Shown: piece after piece, positions 17,588 through 26,473 of the stretch
Numbering within the stretch: the stretch's first letter is position 1
How the letters are laid out: each line of letters starts with the position of its first letter
NCBI GenBank assembly: GCA_028710415.1
Contig: JAQTUE010000011.1
Coordinates: 62,001-126,000 of the forward strand
Direction of reading: 5' to 3'
Origin: Paludibacter sp.
GTDB taxonomy: Bacteria > Bacteroidota > Bacteroidia > Bacteroidales > Paludibacteraceae
Length of the DNA: 64,000 bases
Position numbers and translations under genes: made by a program
Notes under the pieces: generated by a model
Told to the model about the DNA's origin: nothing
Seen by the model: only the letters and a program-made list of their open reading frames with translations
The model's database searches: none

Positions 17588-17986
17588 ATGGAAAAGGATC
17601 CGCTTACCTATCAAATTATTGGTTGTGCTATGAAAGTACACAAAACTCTGGGAAATGGTTTTCAGGAAGTTATCTATCAACGTTGTTTGGCTATTGAACT
17701 GGAACGTTCGGGTTTAGAGTTTAAAAGGGAAGTAGAACAAACGATTTATTATGAAGGTATTCATGTGGGCACTCGTAGAGCCGACTTTGTAGTTGAAAAT
17801 AAAGTGGTTGTAGAATTAAAAGCATTGATAAATCTTGAAGACGTGCATTTGGCACAAGCGAAAAACTATGTTGTTGCTTATAAATTTGAAAGAGGATTAT
17901 TAATCAACTTTGGAGCAACAAGCTTACAATATAAACTTATCTTTAATCAGAATTTACAGAATAAGGATCAGAATTTACAGGATTAA
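17588..17986 (+). CDS. GxxExxY protein (PD-(D/E)xK-like fold)
   Basis: 132-residue member of the GxxExxY family, with the name-giving motif at GNGFQEVIYQ (residues 21-30). It carries a nuclease-like core, RRADFVVENKVVVELKA near 62-78, supplying D and ExK residues. The function is unknown; Pfam groups it with the PD-(D/E)xK nuclease superfamily. Its last 13 codons (NQNLQNKDQNLQD) are encoded by the CAGAATTTACAGAAT repeat that flanks the gene on both sides, so the native C-terminus has been extended or replaced by repeat sequence. Confidence 0.88.
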   Translation: MEKDPLTYQIIGCAMKVHKTLGNGFQEVIYQRCLAIELERSGLEFKREVEQTIYYEGIHVGTRRADFVVENKVVVELKALINLEDVHLAQAKNYVVAYKFERGLLINFGATSLQYKLIFNQNLQNKDQNLQD

Positions 17987-18125
17987 AGAATTTACAGAAT
18001 AAGGATCAGAATTTACAGAATGAAAGAATTTGCAGAATAAGAGAGGAAAAGAAAGTAAGAAACTTGCAATGTGAATCACTCAAGTCTTAATTCTGTAAAT
18101 TTTATAATTCTGTAAATTCTGATTC
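17945..18125. repeat. CAGAATTTACAGAAT repeats, right flank, with inverted arm
   Basis: Direct copies run from 17945 to about 18040. The inverted complement (CTGTAAATTTTATAATTCTGTAAATTCTGATTC) lies at 18094-18125, allowing a long stem. The array overlaps the GxxExxY 3' end and stops just before the DUF2809 gene. Confidence 0.88.
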
Positions 18126-18143
18126 AGAAGAGTGTTTTATTAT

Positions 18144-18530
18144 ATGACAATCAAAAGAAACCGATTTTACTATTTACTATTTATAGTCATAACCATCTTT
18201 TCAGGACTTGCATCGAGGCATTATACCGGTAGTTTGCCTACTTGGGTAGAATCGTATGTGGGTGATGCGCTGTGGGCACTGATGGTATTTCTGATGGCCG
18301 GCTTCTTATTTCAGAGTAAAAGCACCCGATGGATAGCCCTGGTTGCATTAGTATTTTCGTACTGTATTGAGATCAGCCAACTCTACCGTGCACCCTGGAT
18401 TGATGCCGTGCGTGCCAATAGGCTGGGAGGGTTGGTACTTGGTTTCGGCTTTCTATGGAGTGATTTGGTATGCTATGCGGTGGGAATAGGATTTGGGGTT
18501 GTGATGGAAAAGATATTTCTAAAAAAGTAA
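18144..18530 (+). CDS. DUF2809 family membrane protein
   Basis: Small inner-membrane protein with about four transmembrane helices. The family signature YCIEISQLYRAPWIDAVRA lies near residues 73-92. The function is unknown. The ORF track begins at a GTG (18132), but ATG 18144 (MTIKRNRFYY) is the better start. The downstream TPR gene begins 1 bp after the stop, so the two are probably translationally coupled. Confidence 0.85.
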   Translation: MTIKRNRFYYLLFIVITIFSGLASRHYTGSLPTWVESYVGDALWALMVFLMAGFLFQSKSTRWIALVALVFSYCIEISQLYRAPWIDAVRANRLGGLVLGFGFLWSDLVCYAVGIGFGVVMEKIFLKK

Positions 18531-18531
18531 C

Positions 18532-19647
18532 ATGAAAACGAAACTAATTATCATCCTGGTAATACTATCCATAGTCCATTGCCAGGCACAATTCAGTGAA
18601 GCATATTATAAAAGTGGCAGGGAGAAAGCGAATCGTCAGGACCATACAGGTGCCATTGCTGACTACACAAAAGCCATTGAACTGAAACCGGATTACGCGG
18701 ATGCCTATTGTGCCAGGGGAATTTCAAAAGACCAGTTGTTTAAATACGGGGATGCTATTGCCGACTATACCAAGACCATAGCTCTTAAGCCGGATAATTC
18801 TGCAGCCTATTCGAACAGGGGAAATACAAAAATGCATATTCATGACTATGCAGGAGCAATTGAAGACTTTACAAGCGTAATGAAAATTATGCCTGATTTT
18901 TATGATACTTATTTCAACAGGGCAGACGCAAAAATGAATTTAAAAGACTTTCAGGGAGCCATAGCAGATTATACAAGTTTTCTGAAGTTTAAGCCGGATG
19001 CAGTTGAAGGTTATATCAACAGGGGAATTGCAAATGGGAATTTGGGAGAACGCAATGGATCGATCGAAGACTTTGATAAAGCTATCCGCATTGACCCTAA
19101 AAATGCAGACACCTATTATAAGATTGGTCTTGCCAAAAACGGGTTGCAGAACTTTAAGGGGGCAGTAGTTGATTATACAAGAGCTATAGCGATAAATCCT
19201 AATGATGCAGATTATTATATCAACAGAGCTATAGCACTGCAGAATTTGGGAGATCATAAATCAGCCATTTCAGATTACACCAAAGGGATAGAAATTCATC
19301 CTGGCTTCGCTGTTGTTTATTACAACCGGGGAACATCAAAAGATCAACTCAAAGACTATCCGGGAGCCATAGCTGACTATACCAGGACTGTCGAAATTAA
19401 TCCTGAGTATGCAGAAGCTTATTATTACATGGGATTGGTTAAAGACAAAGTAAGAGATTATGCCGGCGCTATTGCAGACTTCGGCAAAGTGATAGAAATA
19501 AACCCCAAAAGTACGGAAGCTTATGTACAACGTGGAATAGCAAAAATTAATGCCGGTGACAAAGCGGGAGGATGCGCTGATTTGAATAAAGCGGGTGAAC
19601 TGGGTTTTGTAAAAGCTTATGATATAAGCAAGGCTGTATGTAAATAA
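18532..19647 (+). CDS. Exported tetratricopeptide repeat protein
   Basis: 371 residues: a signal peptide (MKTKLIIILVILSIVHCQAQ; the Cys may also make it a lipoprotein), then about nine nearly perfect 34-residue TPR units of the form GAIADYTKAIELKPDYADAY and a degenerate tenth. Such regular arrays make a superhelical protein-binding scaffold, here in the periplasm or on the envelope. Regular consensus units suggest recent internal expansion. Pairing with DUF2809 is seen only as adjacency. Confidence 0.9.
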   Translation: MKTKLIIILVILSIVHCQAQFSEAYYKSGREKANRQDHTGAIADYTKAIELKPDYADAYCARGISKDQLFKYGDAIADYTKTIALKPDNSAAYSNRGNTKMHIHDYAGAIEDFTSVMKIMPDFYDTYFNRADAKMNLKDFQGAIADYTSFLKFKPDAVEGYINRGIANGNLGERNGSIEDFDKAIRIDPKNADTYYKIGLAKNGLQNFKGAVVDYTRAIAINPNDADYYINRAIALQNLGDHKSAISDYTKGIEIHPGFAVVYYNRGTSKDQLKDYPGAIADYTRTVEINPEYAEAYYYMGLVKDKVRDYAGAIADFGKVIEINPKSTEAYVQRGIAKINAGDKAGGCADLNKAGELGFVKAYDISKAVCK

Positions 19648-19743
19648 TAATTACGTGAATTGTTTCCAGGGGTAAGTCAGATAAATTAGTATACAATCGA
19701 AAAACTTTAACTATCAACTATATAAACCAATAAATTATCATGT

Positions 19744-21264
19744 ATGAAAAAATTCTATGTTTACTTATTAATGGTCGTTTTGCTAAACTTACTTCCTCTA
19801 CAACATATTCTGGCAGGATGTGGTCCTGCCTGGATGAAAAAGACAGTTCCTGCAGCAGGTTCATTCCTTTTACCGGACAATAAAATATCTTTTACCTTTG
19901 TAGCCGGCTCCGGAACACAGCAGGTAGTTGGAGGCAATATCCACCTGTACAAAGCTTCGAATGACAGTTTGATTGAAACAATTGCAATTGCCAGCGTTTA
20001 TCCTGTTGGAAGTTATGGAAATGTTGACGGTTCATTTGAATTTGTGATCAGCAAAAAACTGGAAAGCGATACCCAATATTATGTACTGATTGATTCCGGT
20101 TCATTTGCATGCAGGGAATACGTTTATGACTTCTTGAAGGACAGTACCGGCAAATCATTTGTATGGAATTTTACAACAGCAGCATCACCCGTAACCATTA
20201 ATTACAGCGGAGCCGTGAATTTCTGCCAGGGAGAAACAGCAACGTTGAGCGTGCTTAAATGTTATTCGTACCTGTGGTCGACCGGTGAAACAACTCAAAC
20301 TATTACTGTTCACCATTCCGGAAAGTATTCCGTCAGTGTTGTTTATATGAATGGTACTTCAGCAACTAACTCAATAGATATTAGCGGCAAACAACCCGTT
20401 TCCGTTCCTATTTGCTATGTATCGGTTGATTCACTTTCACAAAATAATATTATCAGCTGGGACAAAACGAACCTCTCCATTGTTGATAGTTTTATTGTTT
20501 ACCGTGAGACCACAACCGATAACTACCAACAGGTGGGAGCAGTGCCTTACAAAGGTGCAGCAGGACTATTCACCGATACGGTACGCGCGAAATACTTTCC
20601 TAATACCGGAAACCCGAATGCAGGAACGTACCGGTATAAACTTCAGGTCAGGGATACCTGTGGGAATTACAGCGCATTGAGTGGATACCACAATACCATT
20701 TACATGAATAATAACAATGGGACTTTCTCCTGGATAAAATTGTACAGTATTGAAGGAACAGATAACCCTGTAAACGCCTATGTGTTAATGCGTGATGATA
20801 ACAGTGATGGTACCTGGCATGCCATTAACAGCGTTACCGGCACACAATATACTGTAACCGACCCTGCATACCTGAACTTTAAAAATACAGCCCGATGGAG
20901 GGTGGAAACACTTTGGGGTATCAGTTGTGGAGAACCAATGAGAGTAAAAGGTAGCACGACTGTAAGCAGAGTTTCACGTTCTAACACGCGTAGTGCTTTA
21001 AATTCAGGCATTTCAACAGTAACAGCATCAGAACTGTTTAAACTATACCCTAATCCAAGCCAGGGTAAGTTTATGCTCGAAATGACTGGTGAACAACCTG
21101 CGAATGTAAAAATATACAGTATCCTGGGAGAGCTTGTTTACGAACAAAAAACAACAGATCGAATTCAACAGATTGATTTATCGGATTATCCCGCCAATAT
21201 TTATTTTGTAGAAGTGCAATTCAAAGATAAAGCATTTAAACAAAAACTGGTATTGACAGAATAG
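19744..21264 (+). CDS. Secreted protein with T9SS type A sorting domain
   Basis: 506 residues. Residues 1-24 are a signal peptide. Residues about 30-145 are an Ig-like domain with SbsA/Big-5 character. Residues about 150-215 are a second Ig-like domain (CQGETATLSV...YLWSTGETTQTITV). The middle has FN3-like repeats, and the last 75 residues are the T9SS sorting domain (LYPNPSQGKF start, KIYSILGELVY, NIYFVEV, KLVLTE end). It is predicted to cross the outer membrane through the type IX system and be anchored or released. It proves that the host has T9SS. Confidence 0.92.
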   Translation: MKKFYVYLLMVVLLNLLPLQHILAGCGPAWMKKTVPAAGSFLLPDNKISFTFVAGSGTQQVVGGNIHLYKASNDSLIETIAIASVYPVGSYGNVDGSFEFVISKKLESDTQYYVLIDSGSFACREYVYDFLKDSTGKSFVWNFTTAASPVTINYSGAVNFCQGETATLSVLKCYSYLWSTGETTQTITVHHSGKYSVSVVYMNGTSATNSIDISGKQPVSVPICYVSVDSLSQNNIISWDKTNLSIVDSFIVYRETTTDNYQQVGAVPYKGAAGLFTDTVRAKYFPNTGNPNAGTYRYKLQVRDTCGNYSALSGYHNTIYMNNNNGTFSWIKLYSIEGTDNPVNAYVLMRDDNSDGTWHAINSVTGTQYTVTDPAYLNFKNTARWRVETLWGISCGEPMRVKGSTTVSRVSRSNTRSALNSGISTVTASELFKLYPNPSQGKFMLEMTGEQPANVKIYSILGELVYEQKTTDRIQQIDLSDYPANIYFVEVQFKDKAFKQKLVLTE

Positions 21265-21548
21265 TTCAGGATAATTTGGTGAAATATAGTGATCTTTGTA
21301 CTGTACAGTCATATTATTTGAACCTATAAAAGTATTTCCTGGAAAACAGGATTAAAATGCGATCATGGAATGTGATTTAGTTCATTTTATACCTGTCATA
21401 TGGAGCACTGTTTTTAGGAATTAATGGTGACCAACTTCAATCCCGTTGAATAGTTATCAACAATCTCGTTTCATGTGTAATGATAATCAGGCCATTACCC
21501 TGTTCATAACTCTGTTGAAATGTTGTTTGCAAATACAAGGTAAAATAC

Positions 21549-21580
21549 TTGCAAAACGCATATTCAATGCAGTATATTTG
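21549..21580 (+). promoter_or_regulatory. Promoter of the long structured RNA candidate
   Basis: CTTG at 21548-21551 and TATATTTG at 21573-21580 are separated by 21 nt, fitting the Bacteroidota promoter. The predicted start is near 21587, at a GAGT-TTCG-ACTC hairpin. Confidence 0.6.
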
Positions 21581-21586
21581 CATCAT

Positions 21587-22980
21587 GAGTTTCGACTCAA
21601 AACATGAAATGATATGTTGAAACGCTCTTTGAAATACTGAAACATCAAAAAAAGTCAATAGTTAAATGCCGAACCCAACTACAGGGGTGCAGGTTTGTTT
21701 TATGTAAAGAACGAACTGACTGTTCAGACAAGTTATCTCCGTTATTGTTTACGCAAGTTTGCAATGAGATGCATAACAAAGAGAATAGTTTTACGGTCTC
21801 TGGCAAAAATAGACTTCCCGCTGAGTCAGACTCACTAAATATAATTATGGTGCGTTTGAATAAAACGTAACCCTGTCTCTTGCAGACAGGAAAGCCGGGT
21901 AGTCGGGATGGGAATCTGTAAAAAGTAATTCGTTACTTCTATTCATTTCCGGCCACAAAGAATAATCAGCAATGTTTTGAACTTGTGACTAACAGTTCCA
22001 GGCGAGCAGTACAAAAAAATTAAAAGTCGCGGCAGTTCGGTATTTATTTATAAATGAGTTTATAATTGTACGAATTTTATTTTTTGGTAAAAATACCAAC
22101 AGAGTAAAACAGTCAAGAGTAAAAAAACTGTGTAAGTATAAACCTGATAGCAATATCAGGATTGTACTATAGCGGTGAAATTAAAAAAATCAGCAAATCT
22201 GATAGCTAATAATTTGAACCTGAAACAGGAAGAACCGAAATCCACGTAATACGGGATCAAGTTTGACAAGCGTGAAAAGGGAAAAATTGCCGGTAAACAA
22301 TTGCGAATGGTAAACATTCTCATTTGTGATTACGTAAAAAGCAACTAAGATTTCGACGGTATTCAAGGTAGTTCTATCCGAATGACAAATCTGCCAAGAT
22401 GTGTCAATCCCAGGACTCGAAACTATGAAAGTAGCCGTAACCCGTGAACACCAGAATGATTATATACAAATTTCATCTAAAAATAGTTTCATTGCAAAAC
22501 AATGAAACTAACTATACAGAATTTCAATTTCTATTGACCGGTGATTTGAGTTCTTTGAAAATAGTGATTTCAGGTAAATCCGTAAAAGGATGATAAATTG
22601 AAACACATACTTTGCACGAACAAGTTTGAATCTTACATGCTAAAACATTTGAGATTAAGCCCAGAGAGAATCCGGAAATTGTAAACAAGTAGTTTTATAA
22701 AAAACTGCATACAATCAGCCGGATTAAGCAGAGTAAAAACGAATCAAAGACAGAGATGGCTGCAACAGGCTATCCGCGAAAAAGGAGAAAAAGGACAAAT
22801 TGGTAAAACAGTCTGTAAAATTAATCTGAAGCGGAAAGATACGGCAGCAGTAAGCAAGGTAAAACCCGGCATACTAAAACGGATCCAAATCAAACTCATG
22901 GTGTTTCATCAGTATTCAAAGATAGTCACATTAAATTTTATGTTCAGAGAGGGTGTTGTAAAAGACACCCTCTTACTGTT
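21587..22980 (+). ncRNA. Candidate long structured non-coding RNA, about 1.4 kb
   Basis: No supportable ORF exists on either strand here, yet the sequence is dense in perfect, short-loop hairpins. Examples: AGTAA-TTCG-TTACT (21924-21937), CCTGTCT-CTTGC-AGACAGG (21872-21890), CCTGATA-GCAA-TATCAGG (22143-22160, GNRA loop), TTGGTA-AAAA-TACCAA (22084-22099), an 11-bp stem TAGTTTCATTG/CAATGAAACTA (22484-22510), and a nested three-helix stem at 22669-22725. It begins at a good promoter and ends in a 9-bp hairpin at 22948-22973. I recognise no known RNA class. Alternatives are a decayed mobile element or an unusual repeat region. Function unknown. Confidence 0.45.
22947..22974 (+). terminator. Terminal hairpin of the long RNA candidate
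   Basis: AGAGGGTGT and ACACCCTCT form a perfect 9-bp stem with an 8-nt loop. The tail TTACTGTTTAAAA is only moderately T-rich, so termination is likely but not certain. Confidence 0.55.
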
Positions 22981-23206
22981 TAAAATAGGTTAGACTCATC
23001 ATCTGACCTTTTTTTATTTCAACAAAGCAGGTTTAATTGAAAAAAAGGAAAATATTTATCATTCAGTTTTAAATGATCACTTTAAGTCTATATATTTTCA
23101 AATAAACAGGACTTAATATCACTAATTAAACTCGATATAGAATCCAGGAATATGATTGTTTAGGTCTGTATTTATAATAGGCTGTAAATGTTTAAGTAAA
23201 AATTAA

Positions 23207-23214
23207 TATATTTG
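23207..23214 (+). promoter_or_regulatory. -7 box of the S9 peptidase gene
   Basis: TATATTTG matches TAnnTTTG. It lies 46 nt upstream of the ATG at 23261. The -33 element is degenerate. Confidence 0.45.
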
Positions 23215-23260
23215 TGGTTAAATTAGAAAGAATTGTAAATACAACTGATTAGCATATTTA

Positions 23261-25501
23261 ATGAAAAAATTAACTCTCCTGGCATTTGTTCTTTTATTAA
23301 CCGTACACTCCCTTACAGCCCAAGGTACATCCGAAGACTACAAACGTGCTTTTTCACTTCAGGCAAAATTGAAAGATAAAGTCTATTACTCCAATGTTGT
23401 TCCAACCTGGATAGATCATACAAACAGTTTCTGGTACGTGCGAAATACACCTCAGGGTAAAACATACCTGTTGACAGATGCAAAAAAGAAGTGGCGAACC
23501 GTGCTTTTCGATCATATGAAACTGGCTGAATCACTTTCGAAAGCAACAAAAACCAATATTGATATAGAGCAACTTTCATTACAATCCTTACAGGTTTCAA
23601 CGAATCTGGATACCCTTCGATTTATAGCCAATGGTTCAAGATGGACTTATATTAAAAATACTGATACGTTGAAAAATGATGGAATCCCGGTTTCTGCAAA
23701 ACCTGAATACTGGGGAACAGTAGATACAGAACGAACAGGAGAACCGGTTATTTCACCCGATAAAAAGCTGGTGGCATTTGTAAAGGATAACAACCTATAC
23801 ATCAAAGACAGTTTGACAGGAACCATAAAATCTCTCAGCACCAATGGTACCCGGGACGATTATTATTCAGCTTATCTTTATTGGTCGCCCGACTCTAAAA
23901 AGATAGCAGTAATGTGCATTCACGCAGCTGATACCCGCCAGTTGTATCTGATTGAATCCTCGCCATCTGACCAGTTGCAACCAAGATTGCATACCCGCAA
24001 TTACGTTAAACCAGGTGATGTATTGCCACAACGAACTCCGGTGATTTTTGATATTGAAACAGGGGATATTAAAACCGCCTCAACCGATTTATTCAAACAA
24101 CAGATGGATTTAAAAGCTTTTGAATGGTTGCCGGACAGCAAATCGGTGATATTTGAATACAATGAACGAGGCCATAAAGTATACAGGGTATTGGAAATGT
24201 CGGTTCAAACAGGCGTTGTAAAGACACTCATTGAAGAAACTTCAAATACTTTTGTAAATTACAATCGTTATTTCCGCCAAAACATCAACAATACAAACGA
24301 AATTATCTGGATGAGCGAGCGCGATAACTGGAATCATTTGTACCTGTACAACCACCTGACGGGAAAAGTAAAAAATCAAATCACCAAAGGCGAATGGTAT
24401 GTACGCGATATTGTTAATGTGGACGAAAAGAAACGAGAAATTATTTTCTCCGCTAACGGCATGGTACACAACGAAGATCCTTATCTGGTGCGTTACTACC
24501 GCATCCGTTTTGATGGCTCCGGGCTTACCTGCCTGACTCCTGAAGAAGGTATGCATCAAGCCTGGTTTTCGGAAGATAAAAAGTATTTGGTAGATGTATA
24601 TTCTCTGGTCAACAAAGCCCCGGTAGCCGTTTTACGTTCTGCCTTGGATGGCAAAATTGTTATGGAACTTGAAAAAGCGGATATTTCAAAATTGGTACAA
24701 TCGGGGTGGAGTGCTCCACTACCTTTTGTAGCAAAAGGTCGTGATGGCAAGACCGATATCTGGGGTATTATCCAGCGTCCTACAAACTTTGACCCAACAA
24801 AAAAGTATCCTGTGATTGAATATATTTATGCAGGTCCGGGAAACCAATATGTACCAAAAATATTTATTCCATTTAACCGTAATATATCAGCAATTGCCGA
24901 GTTGGGCTTTATAGTCATTCAAGTGGATGGCATGGGAACTTCGTTTCGTTCCAAGTCATTCGAGGATATTTGTTATAAAAACCTGAAAGATGCAGGATTT
25001 TTAGACCGCATAGCCTGGACAAAGGTAGCTGCTGCCACCTATCCGTATATGGACATCGGTCGTGTAGGTATTGCCGGTAGTTCAGCTGGTGGGCAGGAAT
25101 CCATGGGGGCGGTACTATTTCACCCTGAACACTATAAAGCTGCCTATTCCGCCTGTGGGTGCCACGATAACCGTATGGATAAAATGTGGTGGAATGAGCA
25201 GTGGATGGGTTATCCGGTTGATAAGTCGTACGAAGAAAGTTCCAATGTGGTAAACGCCCATTTACTTACCCGGCCTTTGATGTTGGTGGTTGGCGAATTG
25301 GATGACAATGTAGATCCATCGAGCACTTACCAGGTTTGCAACGCACTGATAAAAGCAGGCAAAGACTTTGAACTTGTAGTTTTACCAGGTTCCAACCATA
25401 CTATGGGAGGTGATTATGGCGAACATAAACGTTTCGATTTCTTTGTGAAGAACCTGATGGGTATTTCACCACCAAACTGGGAGTCGGTTGTTGTAAAGTA
25501 A
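23261..25501 (+). CDS. S9 family (dipeptidyl peptidase IV-like) serine peptidase
   Basis: 746-residue exported peptidase: signal peptide MKKLTLLAFVLLLTVHSLTAQ, a DPP IV-type beta-propeller at about residues 100-480, and an alpha/beta-hydrolase C-terminus. The catalytic triad is visible: Ser in GSSAGGQ near 606, Asp in ELDDNVDP near 678, and His in PGSNHTMGG near 711. Such periplasmic or surface enzymes cut dipeptides from peptides, often after Pro or Ala. Two further exported hydrolase genes follow on the same strand. Confidence 0.93.
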   Translation: MKKLTLLAFVLLLTVHSLTAQGTSEDYKRAFSLQAKLKDKVYYSNVVPTWIDHTNSFWYVRNTPQGKTYLLTDAKKKWRTVLFDHMKLAESLSKATKTNIDIEQLSLQSLQVSTNLDTLRFIANGSRWTYIKNTDTLKNDGIPVSAKPEYWGTVDTERTGEPVISPDKKLVAFVKDNNLYIKDSLTGTIKSLSTNGTRDDYYSAYLYWSPDSKKIAVMCIHAADTRQLYLIESSPSDQLQPRLHTRNYVKPGDVLPQRTPVIFDIETGDIKTASTDLFKQQMDLKAFEWLPDSKSVIFEYNERGHKVYRVLEMSVQTGVVKTLIEETSNTFVNYNRYFRQNINNTNEIIWMSERDNWNHLYLYNHLTGKVKNQITKGEWYVRDIVNVDEKKREIIFSANGMVHNEDPYLVRYYRIRFDGSGLTCLTPEEGMHQAWFSEDKKYLVDVYSLVNKAPVAVLRSALDGKIVMELEKADISKLVQSGWSAPLPFVAKGRDGKTDIWGIIQRPTNFDPTKKYPVIEYIYAGPGNQYVPKIFIPFNRNISAIAELGFIVIQVDGMGTSFRSKSFEDICYKNLKDAGFLDRIAWTKVAAATYPYMDIGRVGIAGSSAGGQESMGAVLFHPEHYKAAYSACGCHDNRMDKMWWNEQWMGYPVDKSYEESSNVVNAHLLTRPLMLVVGELDDNVDPSSTYQVCNALIKAGKDFELVVLPGSNHTMGGDYGEHKRFDFFVKNLMGISPPNWESVVVK

Positions 25502-25573
25502 AAAGGAAAGCTTAACTGGAAGTTTCTGTTTCTCACATGGATAAATTTAAAGACTAATTTAATACTAATAAAA

Positions 25574-26395
25574 ATGAATCTAAAACACTGTTTCATTACA
25601 ATCACGTTATTCATTGCACTTCATACAACTGTTTCGGCGCAGGTATTTACCAATTCCGATCTGACAATTACGAAACTCGAGGATAAATTATGGGTGGTAG
25701 AAACGACTGATAAAACTACCATGTATATTATTGAAGGAAGTGAGAAGGCTTTGTTGATAGATACCGGTACGAAATGTGAAAAGCTTGACGAAATTGTGCG
25801 TAATATCACAAAAAAGCCGCTCCTTGTTGTGCTGACTCATATACACAGTGACCATGCCGGAAACCTTGATGCATTTGCTGACATTTATTATCATGCCGCT
25901 GACACACTATTGTTGAGCATGCTTAAACCTTACAAGGGAAACACTCATTTTGTGAAAGATGGAGATATTTTCGATCTGGGTGATGAAAAGATTGAGGTAA
26001 AGCATATGCCGGCACATACTCCGGGATCCATTGTACTTATTGACAGGGCAGCAGGGAATTGTTTTTCGGGTGATGCCTTTGGTTCAGGGCAGGTATGGTT
26101 GCAACTATGGCCATTTTCAACTATGGAAACTTATATTCAATCGTGCAAAAAGATGGAGCAGCTGATGGACGAAGGTATTAGTAAAATTTATTGTGGACAT
26201 TATCCATACGTAAAGAAAGCTCTTGACATTCAATATATAAGAAACATGCGAATATTGGCAGAAGCTATTCAAAATGGAACAGTGAAGGATCCGAAGGTAT
26301 TTCCAACAAGAATTCCCGGTATTGGAGGTCCTAACCCTATGATTGCTACAGATAATGGGATTGCCATTGTGTATGAACCTTCCAAAATCAAATAA
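25574..26395 (+). CDS. Exported MBL-fold metallohydrolase
   Basis: 273 residues with signal peptide (cleavage near VSAQ, residue 23). Zinc ligands of the metallo-beta-lactamase fold are present: THIHSDHAGN (HxHxDH) near 84-93, HTPGS near 147-151, SGDAFG near 163 and CGHYP near 207. The substrate is unknown; glyoxalase II-like and lactamase-like enzymes share this pattern. It lies 72 bp after the S9 peptidase and may be part of the same peptide or small-molecule degradation set. Confidence 0.88.
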   Translation: MNLKHCFITITLFIALHTTVSAQVFTNSDLTITKLEDKLWVVETTDKTTMYIIEGSEKALLIDTGTKCEKLDEIVRNITKKPLLVVLTHIHSDHAGNLDAFADIYYHAADTLLLSMLKPYKGNTHFVKDGDIFDLGDEKIEVKHMPAHTPGSIVLIDRAAGNCFSGDAFGSGQVWLQLWPFSTMETYIQSCKKMEQLMDEGISKIYCGHYPYVKKALDIQYIRNMRILAEAIQNGTVKDPKVFPTRIPGIGGPNPMIATDNGIAIVYEPSKIK

Positions 26396-26473
26396 ACTGG
26401 TATGGAGTTGGCTATATTGTTTCTATGATAATTTCCATAAATAATAATATAAAACATCAAAAATACATTGTAT

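Noticed and set aside
21437-21658. 73-aa reverse ORF upstream of the long RNA
   Set aside because: No start context or coding bias; it overlaps the promoter of the structured region.
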